Shown: positions 18,942 to 29,107 of the stretch, piece after piece
Position numbering within the stretch: the first letter of the stretch is position 1
Layout: every line of letters begins with the position of its first letter
Assembly (NCBI RefSeq): GCF_006539545.1
Contig: NZ_BJNF01000025.1
Span: 1 to 64,000 of the forward strand
Direction of reading: 5' to 3'
DNA length: 64,000 nucleotides
From: Nitrobacter winogradskyi
Lineage (GTDB): Bacteria > Pseudomonadota > Alphaproteobacteria > Rhizobiales > Xanthobacteraceae
Program-made: the position numbers and the translations under genes
The notes under the pieces: generated by a model
What the model was told of the DNA's origin: nothing
Seen by the model: the letters and a program-made list of their open reading frames with translations, nothing else
Database searches by the model: none

Positions 18942-19817
18942 ATGAAGGGCATCATTCTTGCCGGGGGGACGGGTTCGCGCCTTTACCCGGTGACGACAGT
19001 CGTTTCCAAGCAGCTCCTGCCCGTCTTCGACAAGCCGATGATCTATTATCCGCTGTCGACGCTGATGCTGGGCGGCATCCGGGAAATCATGATCATTTCG
19101 ACACCGCAGGACGAGCCGCTGTTTCATCGGCTGCTCGGCGATGGCAGTGAAATCGGCATGCGCTTTGCCTATGCGACGCAGGAATCCCCGCGCGGGCTGG
19201 CGGACGCCTTCATCGTCGGCCGCGACTTTATCGGCTCCGACGCCGTCGCCCTCGTATTGGGCGATAACATTTTCTACGGTCACGGGTTACCTCAACTGTT
19301 ATCAGCCGCATCCTCCCGCAACAAGGGAGCCACCGTGTTCGGCTATGTCGTGAACACCCCTGAGCAATACGGGGTCGTTGAACTCGACGATACCGGGCGA
19401 GCGCGCTCGATCGAAGAGAAGCCGAGGCAACCAAAATCCAACATAGCCGTGACCGGGCTGTATTTTTACGACAACGACGTCGTCGAGATCGCGGCGGGCG
19501 TCAAGCCTTCGGCACGCGGCGAGATCGAGATCACGGACGTCAACAACGCCTATCTTGAGCGCGGCGACCTCTATGTCGAAGTGCTCGGGCGCGGCTTCGC
19601 CTGGCTCGACACCGGAACGCATTCCTCGCTGGTCGAGGCCAGCCACTTCGTCCAGATCCTGGAGCAGCGCCAGGGCTTGCGCATCGCCTGCCCCGAGGAA
19701 ATCGCGCTGCGGCAAGGCTACATCTCGCTTCAGGCCTTTGAGAAAGCCGCCGAGAAGAACGGGAAAAGCAGCTACGGCGAGTATCTGAGATCCGTTGCCA
19801 TTTCATACCAGTGTTAA
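18942..19817 (+). CDS. rfbA: Glucose-1-phosphate thymidylyltransferase
   Basis: About 291 residues, the usual size. It begins [18 protein letters not shown], the nucleotidyltransferase loop, with [13 protein letters not shown] and the EKPRQPKSN motif further on. It makes dTDP-glucose, the entry step to dTDP-rhamnose. ATG 18942 is selected by a GAGAGGGG Shine-Dalgarno; the ATG at 18930 overlaps that site. It is followed after 25 bp by rfbB. Confidence 0.96.
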   Translation: MKGIILAGGTGSRLYPVTTVVSKQLLPVFDKPMIYYPLSTLMLGGIREIMIISTPQDEPLFHRLLGDGSEIGMRFAYATQESPRGLADAFIVGRDFIGSDAVALVLGDNIFYGHGLPQLLSAASSRNKGATVFGYVVNTPEQYGVVELDDTGRARSIEEKPRQPKSNIAVTGLYFYDNDVVEIAAGVKPSARGEIEITDVNNAYLERGDLYVEVLGRGFAWLDTGTHSSLVEASHFVQILEQRQGLRIACPEEIALRQGYISLQAFEKAAEKNGKSSYGEYLRSVAISYQC

Positions 19818-19842
19818 TTTCAAATCGCGGAGGCGACCTGCT

Positions 19843-20910
19843 ATGCGCTTCAAGGCTTCGACCATTTTTGTCACAGGCGGCGCGGGATTCATCGGTTCGG
19901 CGGTGGTTCGCCACCTTTTGCACGATACTCACGCTCGCGTGGTCAACATCGACAAGTGTACCTACGCGGCTAACCTCGATTCGTTACCCGGCACGAACGA
20001 GAATCTGAACTATGCCTTCGAAAAGCAGTGCATCTGCGACAGCGTAGGGCTGCGTCATCTGTTCGAGAAATATCGGCCGGATGCCGTCATGAATCTCGCC
20101 GCCGAGAGTCATGTCGACCGCTCGATCGATGGCCCCGGTGAATTTATCCAGACCAACATTGTCGGCACCTTCACTCTGCTGCAGGAAACCTTGCGTCACT
20201 GGCGCTCGCTCTCGCCCGAGAAGCGGGAGAAATTCCGCTTTCTGCACGTCTCGACCGACGAGGTCTTCGGCTCGCTCGGCGATAGCGGCTCTTTCACCGA
20301 GACCACCGCCTATGCGCCGAACTCGCCCTATTCGGCCAGCAAGGCGTCCTCCGATCATCTGGTGCGCGCCTGGCGCGAAACTTATGAGCTACCCACGCTG
20401 ATCACCAATTGCTCGAACAATTACGGACCCTATCACTTTCCGGAGAAGCTAATCCCCCACATGATCATCAAGGGCCTCGCGGGCGAGCCGCTGCCTGTCT
20501 ATGGCGACGGCAGGAATATTCGAGACTGGCTCTATGTCGATGATCACGCGAGGGCGCTCTCGCTCGTTCTGGAACACGGCGCTGTCGGCCACACCTACAA
20601 TGTCGGCGGGCGTAACGAGCGAACCAACCTGCATGTGGTCGAGAGCATCTGTGATCTGCTCGACGAGATCGCTCCGAACACGACCAACCGGCATCGCGAC
20701 CTCATCACCTTCGTCGCCGACCGTCCCGGTCACGATCGACGCTACGCCATCGACGCATCGAAGCTCGAACGCGAACTGGGCTGGCGGGCGAAGGAGGATT
20801 TCGAGAGCGGCATTGAGAAAACCGTCCGGTGGTATGTCGACGAGCGGCCGTGGTGGCAGGCGATCCTGGCGCGAGGCTACGCGGCCAAGCGCGTGGGACT
20901 GAGGCAATAG
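19843..20910 (+). CDS. rfbB: dTDP-glucose 4,6-dehydratase
   Basis: About 355 residues. NAD-binding [15 protein letters not shown] starts close to the N terminus. [28 protein letters not shown] (catalytic Asp-Glu) and [15 protein letters not shown] (catalytic Tyr and Lys) are all intact. It converts dTDP-glucose to dTDP-4-dehydro-6-deoxyglucose. ATG 19843 follows a CGGAGGCGACC site. Second gene of the rfbA-rfbB-ugd run. Confidence 0.96.
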   Translation: MRFKASTIFVTGGAGFIGSAVVRHLLHDTHARVVNIDKCTYAANLDSLPGTNENLNYAFEKQCICDSVGLRHLFEKYRPDAVMNLAAESHVDRSIDGPGEFIQTNIVGTFTLLQETLRHWRSLSPEKREKFRFLHVSTDEVFGSLGDSGSFTETTAYAPNSPYSASKASSDHLVRAWRETYELPTLITNCSNNYGPYHFPEKLIPHMIIKGLAGEPLPVYGDGRNIRDWLYVDDHARALSLVLEHGAVGHTYNVGGRNERTNLHVVESICDLLDEIAPNTTNRHRDLITFVADRPGHDRRYAIDASKLERELGWRAKEDFESGIEKTVRWYVDERPWWQAILARGYAAKRVGLRQ

Positions 20911-20968
20911 CCTGTCGATCCATCGCTCGAGAGTTTATCCCGTGATCGGAAACCAGGATCTGTAATAC

Positions 20969-22270
20969 ATGCGCATCGTGATGATCGGCGCCGGCTATGT
21001 CGGCCTGGTGTCGGCAGCCTGCTTCGCCGATTTCGGCCATGACGTGACGTGCGTCGACAAGGATTCCGAGAAGATCGCGGCGCTCAACCAGTACCGGATC
21101 CCGATTTTCGAACCCGATCTCGACAAACTCGTCGAGTCCGGCGTCAATTCGGGTCGGCTGAGATTCGGGGTCGATCTCTCCGACATCAGCGACGCGGACG
21201 CCGTATTCATCGCGGTCGGAACGCCGTCACGCCGCGGCGACGGTCACGCCGATCTGAGCTACGTGCATGCCGCGGCTCGCGAAATCGCTGGTTTGCTGGA
21301 GGGCTTCACCCTCATCGTCACCAAATCGACGGTGCCCGTCGGAACCGGCGACGAGGTGGAGCGGATCATTCAGGAGACAAATCCGGAAGCCGACTTCGCC
21401 GTCGTTGCAAACCCCGAGTTCCTGCGGGAGGGCGCAGCGATCAGGGACTTTCAGCATCCGGATCGCATCGTGGTCGGGACCAATGACGAACGCGCGAAGA
21501 AGGTGATGGGCCAGATCTACCGTCCTCTCTATCTCAACCAGGCCCCCATCCTCTATACCAGCCGACGCACCGCCGAACTGATCAAGTACGCGGCCAACGC
21601 TTTTCTCGCGACCAAGATCACCTTCATCAACGAGATCGCGGATCTTGCGGAACGTGTCGGCGCCAACGTGCAGGATGTCGCGCGCGGCATCGGACTCGAC
21701 AATCGTATCGGCGCCAAATTTCTGCATGCCGGTCCAGGCTATGGCGGCTCCTGCTTTCCAAAGGACACCCGCGCGCTGTCGAAGACCGCGCTCGATTATG
21801 GCGTGCAGCTCCGTGTCGTCGAGGCGACCCTGACCGTGAACGAGATCCGCAAGCGCACCATGTCGCGAAAGGTCGCCGGCGCGCTCGACCACGACATTCG
21901 CGGCAAGACCATCGCCGTGCTCGGCCTGACCTTCAAGCCCGACACCGATGACATGCGCGAAGCGCCGTCGATCGCGCTGATTGCCGGCCTGCTTGATTTC
22001 GGCGCCAAGGTAAGAGCGCACGATCCCATCGGCATGGAGCAGGCGAAGAAGGAACTCTCCGACATTGAGTATTGCGACGATCCCTACACCTGCGCCCGGG
22101 GCGCCGACGCGCTGGTGATCGTGACCGAGTGGCGACAGTTCCGCGCGCTGGACCTCGAGCGGATCAGAACAGACATGGCCACGCCTGTTATCGTGGATCT
22201 GCGAAACATCTACAGGCCGGAAGACGTGCGGTCGGCGGGGTTTAAATATGAGAGCATCGGTCGAGCATAA
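20969..22270 (+). CDS. ugd: UDP-glucose 6-dehydrogenase
   Basis: A 433-residue protein of the bacterial Ugd/RkpK type. It opens MRIVMIGAGYVGLVSAACFA, has the KSTVPVGTGDEV loop, NPEFLREGAAIRDFQHPDR, the catalytic-Cys motif GPGYGGSCFPKD near residue 260 and LTFKPDTDDMREAPS. It oxidises UDP-glucose to UDP-glucuronate, so the glycan made here may contain uronic acid. It follows rfbB by 58 bp and overlaps the start of the following methyltransferase-like frame. Confidence 0.96.
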   Translation: MRIVMIGAGYVGLVSAACFADFGHDVTCVDKDSEKIAALNQYRIPIFEPDLDKLVESGVNSGRLRFGVDLSDISDADAVFIAVGTPSRRGDGHADLSYVHAAAREIAGLLEGFTLIVTKSTVPVGTGDEVERIIQETNPEADFAVVANPEFLREGAAIRDFQHPDRIVVGTNDERAKKVMGQIYRPLYLNQAPILYTSRRTAELIKYAANAFLATKITFINEIADLAERVGANVQDVARGIGLDNRIGAKFLHAGPGYGGSCFPKDTRALSKTALDYGVQLRVVEATLTVNEIRKRTMSRKVAGALDHDIRGKTIAVLGLTFKPDTDDMREAPSIALIAGLLDFGAKVRAHDPIGMEQAKKELSDIEYCDDPYTCARGADALVIVTEWRQFRALDLERIRTDMATPVIVDLRNIYRPEDVRSAGFKYESIGRA

Positions 22271-22898
22271 AACGAACACTTCAGGAAACGACGCCTTGCT
22301 GGCCCCTTCCATGGCCACCATCGACAGGACACAACAATTGCTGCCGAGAATGTCGTCGGACGAAGCAGCCCTGTTCCTGTCATTCGTCAGGAACAGCCGC
22401 ATCTATGTCGAGTTCGGAACCGGCGGAAGCACTGTCGTCGCATCGAGACACGTCCAGAGTTCGATCCTTTCCGTCGACTCGTCCCGGGAGTGGCTCGACC
22501 AGGTCAGGACCGCATGCGCTCCAAATCAGACAAAGCCGGAGCTGATTTTTGTCGATATCGGCCCGATCGGAGAATGGGGATTTCCCACCGATGCCTCCAC
22601 AAAAAAGCGCTGGCCGGACTATCACTCGGCTATCTGGAAAATGCCGCAAAGTTCCGCCGCGGACCTCTATTTCGTCGACGGCCGCTTCAGGGTCGCGTGC
22701 TTCGCGCAGATCGTGTTGCACTGTAATCCGAATGCGATTATCGGCATTCACGACTTCACGTCACGTCCGAAGTATCATTGCGTCAGGGAGATCGCGCGCG
22801 AGATTGCAACAGCCGGCGATATCTCATTTTTCCGTCCCTTACCGGAAAAGAAAATTGCGGAGGCGATCCTGCAATCATTTTTTTCCGAGCCCTCTTGA
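22248..22898 (+). CDS. Class I SAM-methyltransferase-like protein
   Basis: Up to 216 residues. YVEFGTGGSTVVASRHVQ resembles the SAM-binding motif I, ILSVDSSREWLDQV the acidic loop of motif II, and ADLYFVDGRFRVACFAQIV the post-motif region; it ends in IIGIHDFTSRPKYHCV. This pattern occurs in a family of small methyltransferase-like proteins found in glycan clusters, but the substrate is unknown. The frame overlaps ugd by 23 bases; an ATG at 22311 would avoid the overlap and is equally plausible. Confidence 0.65.
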   Translation: MRASVEHKTNTSGNDALLAPSMATIDRTQQLLPRMSSDEAALFLSFVRNSRIYVEFGTGGSTVVASRHVQSSILSVDSSREWLDQVRTACAPNQTKPELIFVDIGPIGEWGFPTDASTKKRWPDYHSAIWKMPQSSAADLYFVDGRFRVACFAQIVLHCNPNAIIGIHDFTSRPKYHCVREIAREIATAGDISFFRPLPEKKIAEAILQSFFSEPS

Positions 22899-22904
22899 GA
22901 ATTT

Positions 22905-23013
22905 GAGACCGACTTCGCTTTTGACGGGATCAGAAGCGAAATCTCCGTAATCCTGATCTGACGCATATTTCCATGGCATGATCTGATTCAGACTTGATCG
23001 GATCATGCTGTAA
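22905..23013 (-). repeat. Diverged dispersed repeat
   Basis: Intergenic segment with TTGACGGGATCAGAAGCGAA and GGCATGATCTGATTC / GATCGGATCATGC, matching pieces of the repeat family and of the GATCATGCTC palindrome seen at 43672-43725. Probably a decayed composite copy lying between two convergent genes. Confidence 0.5.
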
Positions 23014-23108
23014 CAGTTTCGGTGTCCCCGCCGCAATCGGCTGGCGCATGGAAGATGGTCCGGCGTACAGCTGCTATCCTGTTCTGTGCAGCATTCTCAT
23101 CGCAACCC

Positions 23109-24359
23109 TTAGCGATGAATCAGCGTCTTGAGCTCAGGCAGAAACTTCAGGATCGTCCGATCCTCGACGTCGTTACGGTCGCGAAGCGTAAAGAACTCCA
23201 TCGCCCGAATGCGCTCCGGATCGCCTGCCGCCAAGGGCCTTCCTCGCTCCCGTTTCTTCAAAAGCTGCTGTCGAGATTTCGTATAGTAATGATTGATGGC
23301 CAGCTTCCTGCGCTTGGGAACCGAGCATCGGCCGCCGATCGGAAAAACGGGAGTGCCATCCTCCTGAACGTAACATCCGAGCACCAGAGACTGGTGGGGG
23401 TGAAGATAGGCCACGATCGCGTCTGGGCGCACGATCGATTTCATCACATAATGATCGGGGAAATCATCAGGAGCCCTTCGCGTGAATGACTCGATGCAAA
23501 GGCCGTCTGGCTTTGCATCGAGACCATTGGAGCCGAAATTCAGCCATTGAACCGCGACCGCCGGTGCCGAAGGAATTCCGTCCAGAACATCCCTGATGCT
23601 GCTGCCCTCGACGGGATAGAGAAACTCATCGGCGTCGATGAACGCGCACCACTCGGAGCTGTTCCGGTAGCTATCGATCGCGTGATGAAAGGCGCGTATC
23701 TGTCCGAACTCACCCTTCACATAGTGGTACGTGATCATATCCGGCCAGGGAAAGGATTCGATTATCGCACGTGTTTCGTCGGTGCTTTCATTGTCATACA
23801 AATAGAAATGATCAACGCCGGCCAGCTTGTGAAAGTGCAGCCACTCAAGCAGATCATCCGCCTCGTTCTTGATCGCGCAAACCACGGATAATCTGTGCTT
23901 CTTGCGGCTCACGCCGGCATAGAGCTTTCCGGCCTCCATCACCCGCAGGAGGCCGGCGAACTCCCGCCGGAGATTCTCGCTCGCCGGAGCGACAGCCAAG
24001 GCGGCGAGGTAGGTGTCTTGCGCCGCCTGCGCCGAGCCCATGTTCAAATGGGTCACGGCAAGTCGATGCAGGATACGGGGATCGGGCGGCGATTCTTTCG
24101 CGAGGCGCATTAGAATCTCCCGCGCTCGCGTAAAATCGCACGCCTGCATCAACACCGCGGCTCTCGCGAATTGATACTCGCTGTATCCGCTAAATTGCTC
24201 TTCCAGCTCCTTGACCGACCGCATCAACTCTTCAGGATTCGGATTGGCAATCCGTCCCGAAAAGAACTCTTTCAATCTCGGCTCTATGTCGTTGGCCGTG
24301 AGCGCCTCAACGCCCCGATCCAGACCGAGCTTTGTCAGTGCCGCAGTTTCCGTTTCCAC
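23109..24359 (-). CDS. GT92-like glycosyltransferase with N-terminal TPR region
   Basis: A 416-residue protein. Residues 40-130 are TPR-like (YQFARAAVLMQACDFTRARE, LAVTHLNMGSAQAAQDTYL). Residues 155-400 match the GT92/Glyco_tranf_2_4 type: LSVVCAIKNEADDLLEWLHF, DHFYLYDNESTDETR, and the metal motif in WCAFIDADEFLYP, ending with INHYYTKSRQQLLKK. No membrane segment. It is convergent with the ugd run and divergent from the Tat-type hydrolase at 24612. The A/T-rich gap 24360-24611 must hold its promoter. Confidence 0.82.
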   Translation of the reverse strand: METETAALTKLGLDRGVEALTANDIEPRLKEFFSGRIANPNPEELMRSVKELEEQFSGYSEYQFARAAVLMQACDFTRAREILMRLAKESPPDPRILHRLAVTHLNMGSAQAAQDTYLAALAVAPASENLRREFAGLLRVMEAGKLYAGVSRKKHRLSVVCAIKNEADDLLEWLHFHKLAGVDHFYLYDNESTDETRAIIESFPWPDMITYHYVKGEFGQIRAFHHAIDSYRNSSEWCAFIDADEFLYPVEGSSIRDVLDGIPSAPAVAVQWLNFGSNGLDAKPDGLCIESFTRRAPDDFPDHYVMKSIVRPDAIVAYLHPHQSLVLGCYVQEDGTPVFPIGGRCSVPKRRKLAINHYYTKSRQQLLKKRERGRPLAAGDPERIRAMEFFTLRDRNDVEDRTILKFLPELKTLIHR

Positions 24360-24611
24360 CCCGTCATGCTCCAGGCTTGTTCAAAAAACCGGACATCGGT
24401 TCTCAGTCCCGACGACGTAACTTGATCCGCCGAATTGTTATACAGTCTTATCAGAGCAGTGTTCCGGCTTATATGTGTGAAACCTGTTTTTGATTGTTGT
24501 AAGGTCCTCCCCCGGAAAATCAACAGATTAGTTAACAAAGGCGGCCACCAAATGTTAACGATCTGAGCAAACCCATACCGGGCGGGCGAAACAGACGGAA
24601 GGCGTTCTCGC

Positions 24612-25763
24612 ATGTTGACCCGGCGCGCGGTTGTAGCTTCGCTGGCGGTAAATCTGGTTCCGCCTATTTTCGGCCGAAGGAGCTTCGCCGCGACGGTGAA
24701 GCCCCGGCCGTTGGTGGGAGCAATCCGCTGGGACGCCTGGTATTCGCCGGGCTCAGCGCCGACTGAGGCCGTCGAGAATTCGCTATCGCCTGAGAAATAT
24801 CGCTGGCGAGCGCCATTCTTTGCGAGAGGCCCCGCACGTGACTCAGCGTCACTTTCGTTCCCTCCTGTCACTCCGGAGGAAATGGACAAGGAGATACGTC
24901 AAGCCGTCTTTGCCGGTCTCGATTACTGGGCCTTCGTTGCTTACGGATCACATCATCCGATGTCGAAGGCGCTCTATCAGTTCAGAGCGAGCGCGGAGAA
25001 GGACAACCTCAGATACTGCCTGTTTACCGAACTCGACCGGTGGGGATCGAGCAACAAGCCGACAACCTTACCTCAGGAGCATATCGGTCTCATGGCGGAC
25101 AGGAACTACCTGCGAGTCGTCGGCGACCGGCCTCTGTATTTTCTGGGTTTCATCGCACCTGCCTCGATCGAACGAAACTGGAAAGGAGTCGCGGGCCTGA
25201 GGGAGCAGATTGAAAAGTTCAGAAAAATAGCTGCCGGATCGGGATTGGCTGATCCCTACATCGTGCTCGCCGGGGACCGGAATTTCCTGATGCGCGAAGC
25301 CAGGAATATCGGCGGCGATGCGACCGGATCATACGCGCTTACGGTCGGCAACGGTCGAGGATCTTTCGCCGATCTTGCGCGAATTGCGGAGCGAGGCTGG
25401 GATGAACTCAGCAATGGTCATCTGCCTGTCGTGCCGACTGTGATGACAGGATGGGATCGACGTCCCCGCATTGAGAATCCTGTCCCATGGGAGAAAAAAC
25501 AACGTCCGGGGGAAGGCATGGAGAATTTCTTCGCAGCGCCGACCAAGAAAGAACTCGCAGATCATTTGGCGCATGCGCTCGGTTGGGTGGCGGCCCGGCC
25601 GCAAGGTGAGCAGGCTCCAGTCGTGCTGATCTACGCCTGGAACGAGAACGATGAGGGCGGCTGGCTGATGCCGACGTTGCCTTGCCAGACAGACCGCCTT
25701 GACGCACTGCGTGAGGTTCTGAAGAAGACAGCCGCCCCCAGTCGTAAGCCAGAACTCTGCTAG
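24612..25763 (+). CDS. Exported WbsX/GH99-like protein with Tat-type signal
   Basis: A 383-residue protein. The N terminus MLTRRAVVASLAVNLVPPIF has a twin-arginine motif and a hydrophobic core, with a possible AFAA-like cleavage at SFAAT. The body carries VGAIRWDAWYSPGS at the start, GLDYWAFVAYGS, and a conserved YAWNENDEGGWLMP near the C terminus, as in the GH99-like fold of WbsX-type proteins. Probably a periplasmic glycan-acting enzyme; hydrolysis is inferred from fold only. It is the only plus-strand gene between 23.1 and 37.2 kb. Confidence 0.72.
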   Translation: MLTRRAVVASLAVNLVPPIFGRRSFAATVKPRPLVGAIRWDAWYSPGSAPTEAVENSLSPEKYRWRAPFFARGPARDSASLSFPPVTPEEMDKEIRQAVFAGLDYWAFVAYGSHHPMSKALYQFRASAEKDNLRYCLFTELDRWGSSNKPTTLPQEHIGLMADRNYLRVVGDRPLYFLGFIAPASIERNWKGVAGLREQIEKFRKIAAGSGLADPYIVLAGDRNFLMREARNIGGDATGSYALTVGNGRGSFADLARIAERGWDELSNGHLPVVPTVMTGWDRRPRIENPVPWEKKQRPGEGMENFFAAPTKKELADHLAHALGWVAARPQGEQAPVVLIYAWNENDEGGWLMPTLPCQTDRLDALREVLKKTAAPSRKPELC

Positions 25764-25802
25764 ATCACAACGCACGCCGGTCTGGCTGGATCAGATCCAG
25801 GA

Positions 25803-26726
25803 CTATCGCCACCTGAGCGGCATCGTCCACTCGTTCCAGTCCACGGTCCGATGGTCGGGATGGTAAGGAGCATACAACTGCTTCACCCAATAACAAAAGT
25901 TCGGATGAAGCTTGATAAGGTTGTAGAAGGCGTCTCCGAAATTTAGGGGGCTGAGGCAAACCCTGTTGATCGGCCGTTGAGCTATCGCGTTGACGCAGTA
26001 TGACGACATGCAGGCCTTCGTTTCGCGTTCGGCTACGTTGCTCAGGCTGCGAAAACTGTTCGTCGAATGGAGCCGATACATATAGCGATCCGATTCAACG
26101 TATTTTGGCTCGACCACCGTTACGGCGCGCAGCGCAAACTCCCAGTCGTGGCAGTATTTCAGGTCGGATAGCAACCCGATTTTCCTGAGCAGATCTCTGC
26201 TCAGGACGAAGTTTCCGCTTGAGGCGGCGACCTGTGAATCCAGGAATATCCAGGATAGCGGAGAGCCCGTTATCCGGCTGCGATCGATGGCGTATCGAAG
26301 CCTCGTCGGAAACTGGTGAGTCGTGACGGGCTTGCCGCTTTCATCGATCGGCTCGACCGCCGAAAAGCCAAAGAACAGCTTCTCTCTCTCATACTGATTC
26401 GCAAATATCCGGATACGATCCTTCGAAAATTTATCGTCCGAGTTCAGGAAGAAGATCATTTCTCCCTTGGCGAGCGACAGCGCCCTGTTCCAGGTGCAGG
26501 GTGCTCCGAGGTTGAGAGGATTCTTCAGAAGCGAGCAGGATGCGAACCGCTTGGCAAATGATCTTTGTCTGAGCATTTTCTGCGCGATCTCGAAGCTCCT
26601 GTCAGGCGAGTGATCGTCGACGATAATGAGCTCGACGTCGGAGAAGGTTTGCCGATAGATCGTCTCCAAGCATTCTTCGATGTACGCTTCATGCTTGTAA
26701 CAAGCGATGACGACGCTGGCCAACAT
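25803..26726 (-). CDS. Glycosyltransferase family 2
   Basis: A 307-residue GT-A enzyme: ASVVIACYKHEAYIEECLET at the N terminus, ELIIVDDHSPDRSFEIA, LNLGAPCTWNRALSLAKG and the metal motif FFLNSDDKFSKDR near residue 95. The C-terminal half has the acceptor-side HDWEFALRAV. No membrane anchor. The last gene of the minus-strand block, 15 bases downstream of the WbsX-like gene, so almost certainly co-transcribed. Confidence 0.9.
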   Translation of the reverse strand: MLASVVIACYKHEAYIEECLETIYRQTFSDVELIIVDDHSPDRSFEIAQKMLRQRSFAKRFASCSLLKNPLNLGAPCTWNRALSLAKGEMIFFLNSDDKFSKDRIRIFANQYEREKLFFGFSAVEPIDESGKPVTTHQFPTRLRYAIDRSRITGSPLSWIFLDSQVAASSGNFVLSRDLLRKIGLLSDLKYCHDWEFALRAVTVVEPKYVESDRYMYRLHSTNSFRSLSNVAERETKACMSSYCVNAIAQRPINRVCLSPLNFGDAFYNLIKLHPNFCYWVKQLYAPYHPDHRTVDWNEWTMPLRWR

Positions 26727-26741
26727 GCGAATTCTCTCAAC

Positions 26742-28946
26742 TCAACGTCGAATAACGATCGAATGATTCGATCTGATGAGCGCGCGGCTCCCCTCACCCA
26801 CCTCCAGAACCGCAATCTGGTACTCTCCTTCAGGAAGGTCATGCACAAGAAAGGAGAGCTGGAAGCCAAAATAGCAATCACTGCTCTTGGTCCTCATATA
26901 CTCTTTGACATCAAATCGCTCATGCCAGTCCACGACCAGGCAGTAGCCATTTTGATCCTGCTTTCTGGAATCCGTGGAGAGGAGGATGAGGAAAGCTATC
27001 CTCTGCTTGTTTGCCTCGAAGGCATCGCCCGCACAGACCCATCCCCGCACGAGCACGACGGATCGCGGGTCCACCACCACCCGTTCGTTCGTTTGCGAGT
27101 TGATGTTCTCGATAACCAGCAGCGATTCAGCCGGATTTTCCGGTGCGCCTTCCGCCTCGACGGGCATCCCGGCGCGCGTATGCTGCAGGCCGGAATAGAC
27201 CATCTCCGACCGATGAATGTTCGCAAGAAGCTGAACGTGAGTCGATGCCTCCTTCATCGCCTGCTCGAGCTCCTGCCGGCTCAGGCAGTCCAGCAAATCC
27301 GGATTCGAGCGGACCTGAGCCGAAATCGGCTCGGACGACGCCACCCTTCTCACCGCTTCCAGGAATGCCCGGCCGTATCGCGAGTCCGGCTCCAGGTGAG
27401 CCCCCTCGGCCCATTCGTTCCAGGAGTTGATGAAGACGATCGGCTCCGCAAACGGACCGCGTCTTGCCCGCCCCGCGGCGTCCCGCAGCCAGACCTCAAA
27501 CGCCTCCGGACTCGATCTGTTGAAGACATGCCCCCGTGAGCCTTTGCGAGGCGTGTTATCCCAACGCGGCATGACGGCAGGAAAATAGGGAAAATCATAG
27601 GTCTTGCCCAAGGACGAACGCACGGCATCGACATAGTCGTAAACTTTTCCGGTGAAGCTCTCCGGCGCGCCCAGCTCGGACAGCGGCTGCTCCCTCGTCG
27701 AGACGGTATGCGGAGGAAACTCCACGGCCGCATCGCAGCTCAGGTCACGCGGATCGAATTCTCCGAATGTCATGGCGTTGCAGATCAGAATTTCGCCGAT
27801 GCCCAACTGTTTTGCTCTTGCGCGCCATGTATCGAACAGGCTCTGCCTGTCCGGCAACAGGGAGGGGCGATAGACCAGAATGATCTTGCGGCCATCGACC
27901 TTGATATAGCGCTCATCGAGCAGCAGCTGCGCCATATCGTCGATAAAGCGAACGTCATCCTCCAGCGCGTGATTCTGTCCGAGCAGAAGCTCGGCATCCG
28001 AACCGTCCCAGCGACGCGACCAGTTCTCGTTCGCCCAGCAGATGCAGAACGGCAGGTCCGGCTCTCCATCCTCCAGAAGAAGCTCCAATGGTCTTTCGAG
28101 AAGCCTGCGGCCCTGAAACCAATAGACGTAGTAGCAGAAGCCATGAATACCGTAGCGCCGGGCCAGCTCGGCCTGTTGCCGGCGGGTCTCCGTCAATCTC
28201 ACGTCATAAAAACCGAGGTCCGCCGGCAGCCAGGGAGATTGATGCGCGGGAAACTGAGGACGCATACGCGAGATATTGGTCCATTCGGTAAAGCCGGGTC
28301 CCCACCATCGGTCGTTCTCCTCGAACGAATGGAACTGAGGGAGATAGAAACAGACATGACGCACCTGTTTGCCGGCCGGATCCGGATCAGGCGTGATAAG
28401 CCTGTTGTTATTCGGGATCAGCAGGTCCGTGTAATCGGAGGGTGAGAATCCGAGCGCAACGACCAGCTCATCGGGGGCGATGGCGTCAAAGAGCGGGATC
28501 TCGAAAAACTCTCCATCATCCAGCCGCACGCGAAGATAGATGTGGGTCTGGCCCGGATCCGCCAAAGTGTTTCTGAGCGCACGCGCCAGGCGGCGGCGCG
28601 CGACAGGGTTTGCCAGATCGATCCGGAATCCGGGACGGCCGATTGCCGTTCCAGACCCGACTCCCGCAGGAGCTGCGCGATCCGTTCTCGTCTCCTCGAT
28701 GGCGTGAGACCCGACAAAGAGCGAAAGAGAAACAGATTCCGTCAACGACCTGGTATCGACAATCCAACCGGAGATTTCCCGGCCGGACTGCTCCAGTATC
28801 GCTCCGCGAAGGCGCGCACCCGACTCCAGATCGTCGAGATCCGGATCCAGGAACGAGCTTTGAAGATTTTCCTCATGTGAAATGGGACTGGCGACGGGTT
28901 GCGTCCCCTTTGCACTTCTCACATCGCGTTCCGCAATCTTGTTCAT
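26742..28946 (-). CDS. WbsX-type GH99-like protein with flanking beta modules
   Basis: A 734-residue protein. Residues 43-140 are a beta module (GREISGWIVDTRSLTESVSL). Residues 195-545 are the WbsX domain: VCFYLPQFHSFEENDRWWG, FTEWTNISRM, FCICWANENWSRRWDG and VFINSWNEWAEGAHLEPD. Residues 620-734 form a second beta-rich domain (VVLVRGWVCAGDAFEANKQR). WbsX proteins sit in O-antigen and capsule clusters, but their reaction is not well established. No signal peptide is seen, suggesting cytoplasmic action, unlike the exported relative at 24612. Confidence 0.85.
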   Translation of the reverse strand: MNKIAERDVRSAKGTQPVASPISHEENLQSSFLDPDLDDLESGARLRGAILEQSGREISGWIVDTRSLTESVSLSLFVGSHAIEETRTDRAAPAGVGSGTAIGRPGFRIDLANPVARRRLARALRNTLADPGQTHIYLRVRLDDGEFFEIPLFDAIAPDELVVALGFSPSDYTDLLIPNNNRLITPDPDPAGKQVRHVCFYLPQFHSFEENDRWWGPGFTEWTNISRMRPQFPAHQSPWLPADLGFYDVRLTETRRQQAELARRYGIHGFCYYVYWFQGRRLLERPLELLLEDGEPDLPFCICWANENWSRRWDGSDAELLLGQNHALEDDVRFIDDMAQLLLDERYIKVDGRKIILVYRPSLLPDRQSLFDTWRARAKQLGIGEILICNAMTFGEFDPRDLSCDAAVEFPPHTVSTREQPLSELGAPESFTGKVYDYVDAVRSSLGKTYDFPYFPAVMPRWDNTPRKGSRGHVFNRSSPEAFEVWLRDAAGRARRGPFAEPIVFINSWNEWAEGAHLEPDSRYGRAFLEAVRRVASSEPISAQVRSNPDLLDCLSRQELEQAMKEASTHVQLLANIHRSEMVYSGLQHTRAGMPVEAEGAPENPAESLLVIENINSQTNERVVVDPRSVVLVRGWVCAGDAFEANKQRIAFLILLSTDSRKQDQNGYCLVVDWHERFDVKEYMRTKSSDCYFGFQLSFLVHDLPEGEYQIAVLEVGEGSRALIRSNHSIVIRR

Positions 28947-29107
28947 CGCACCCGAATCTCCTCACAGCCCTGAAACTGGTAGACACATGACCTCGCATCA
29001 CACGAGCGGCCCAAGGCAGGCACCTGCCATCCCGTCGGCGAGACCTTGCGTGAAGAAGGATAGCCCCGCATTCATTCCTCAAGATCGAACCTGATCGCGA
29101 ACGGCGC

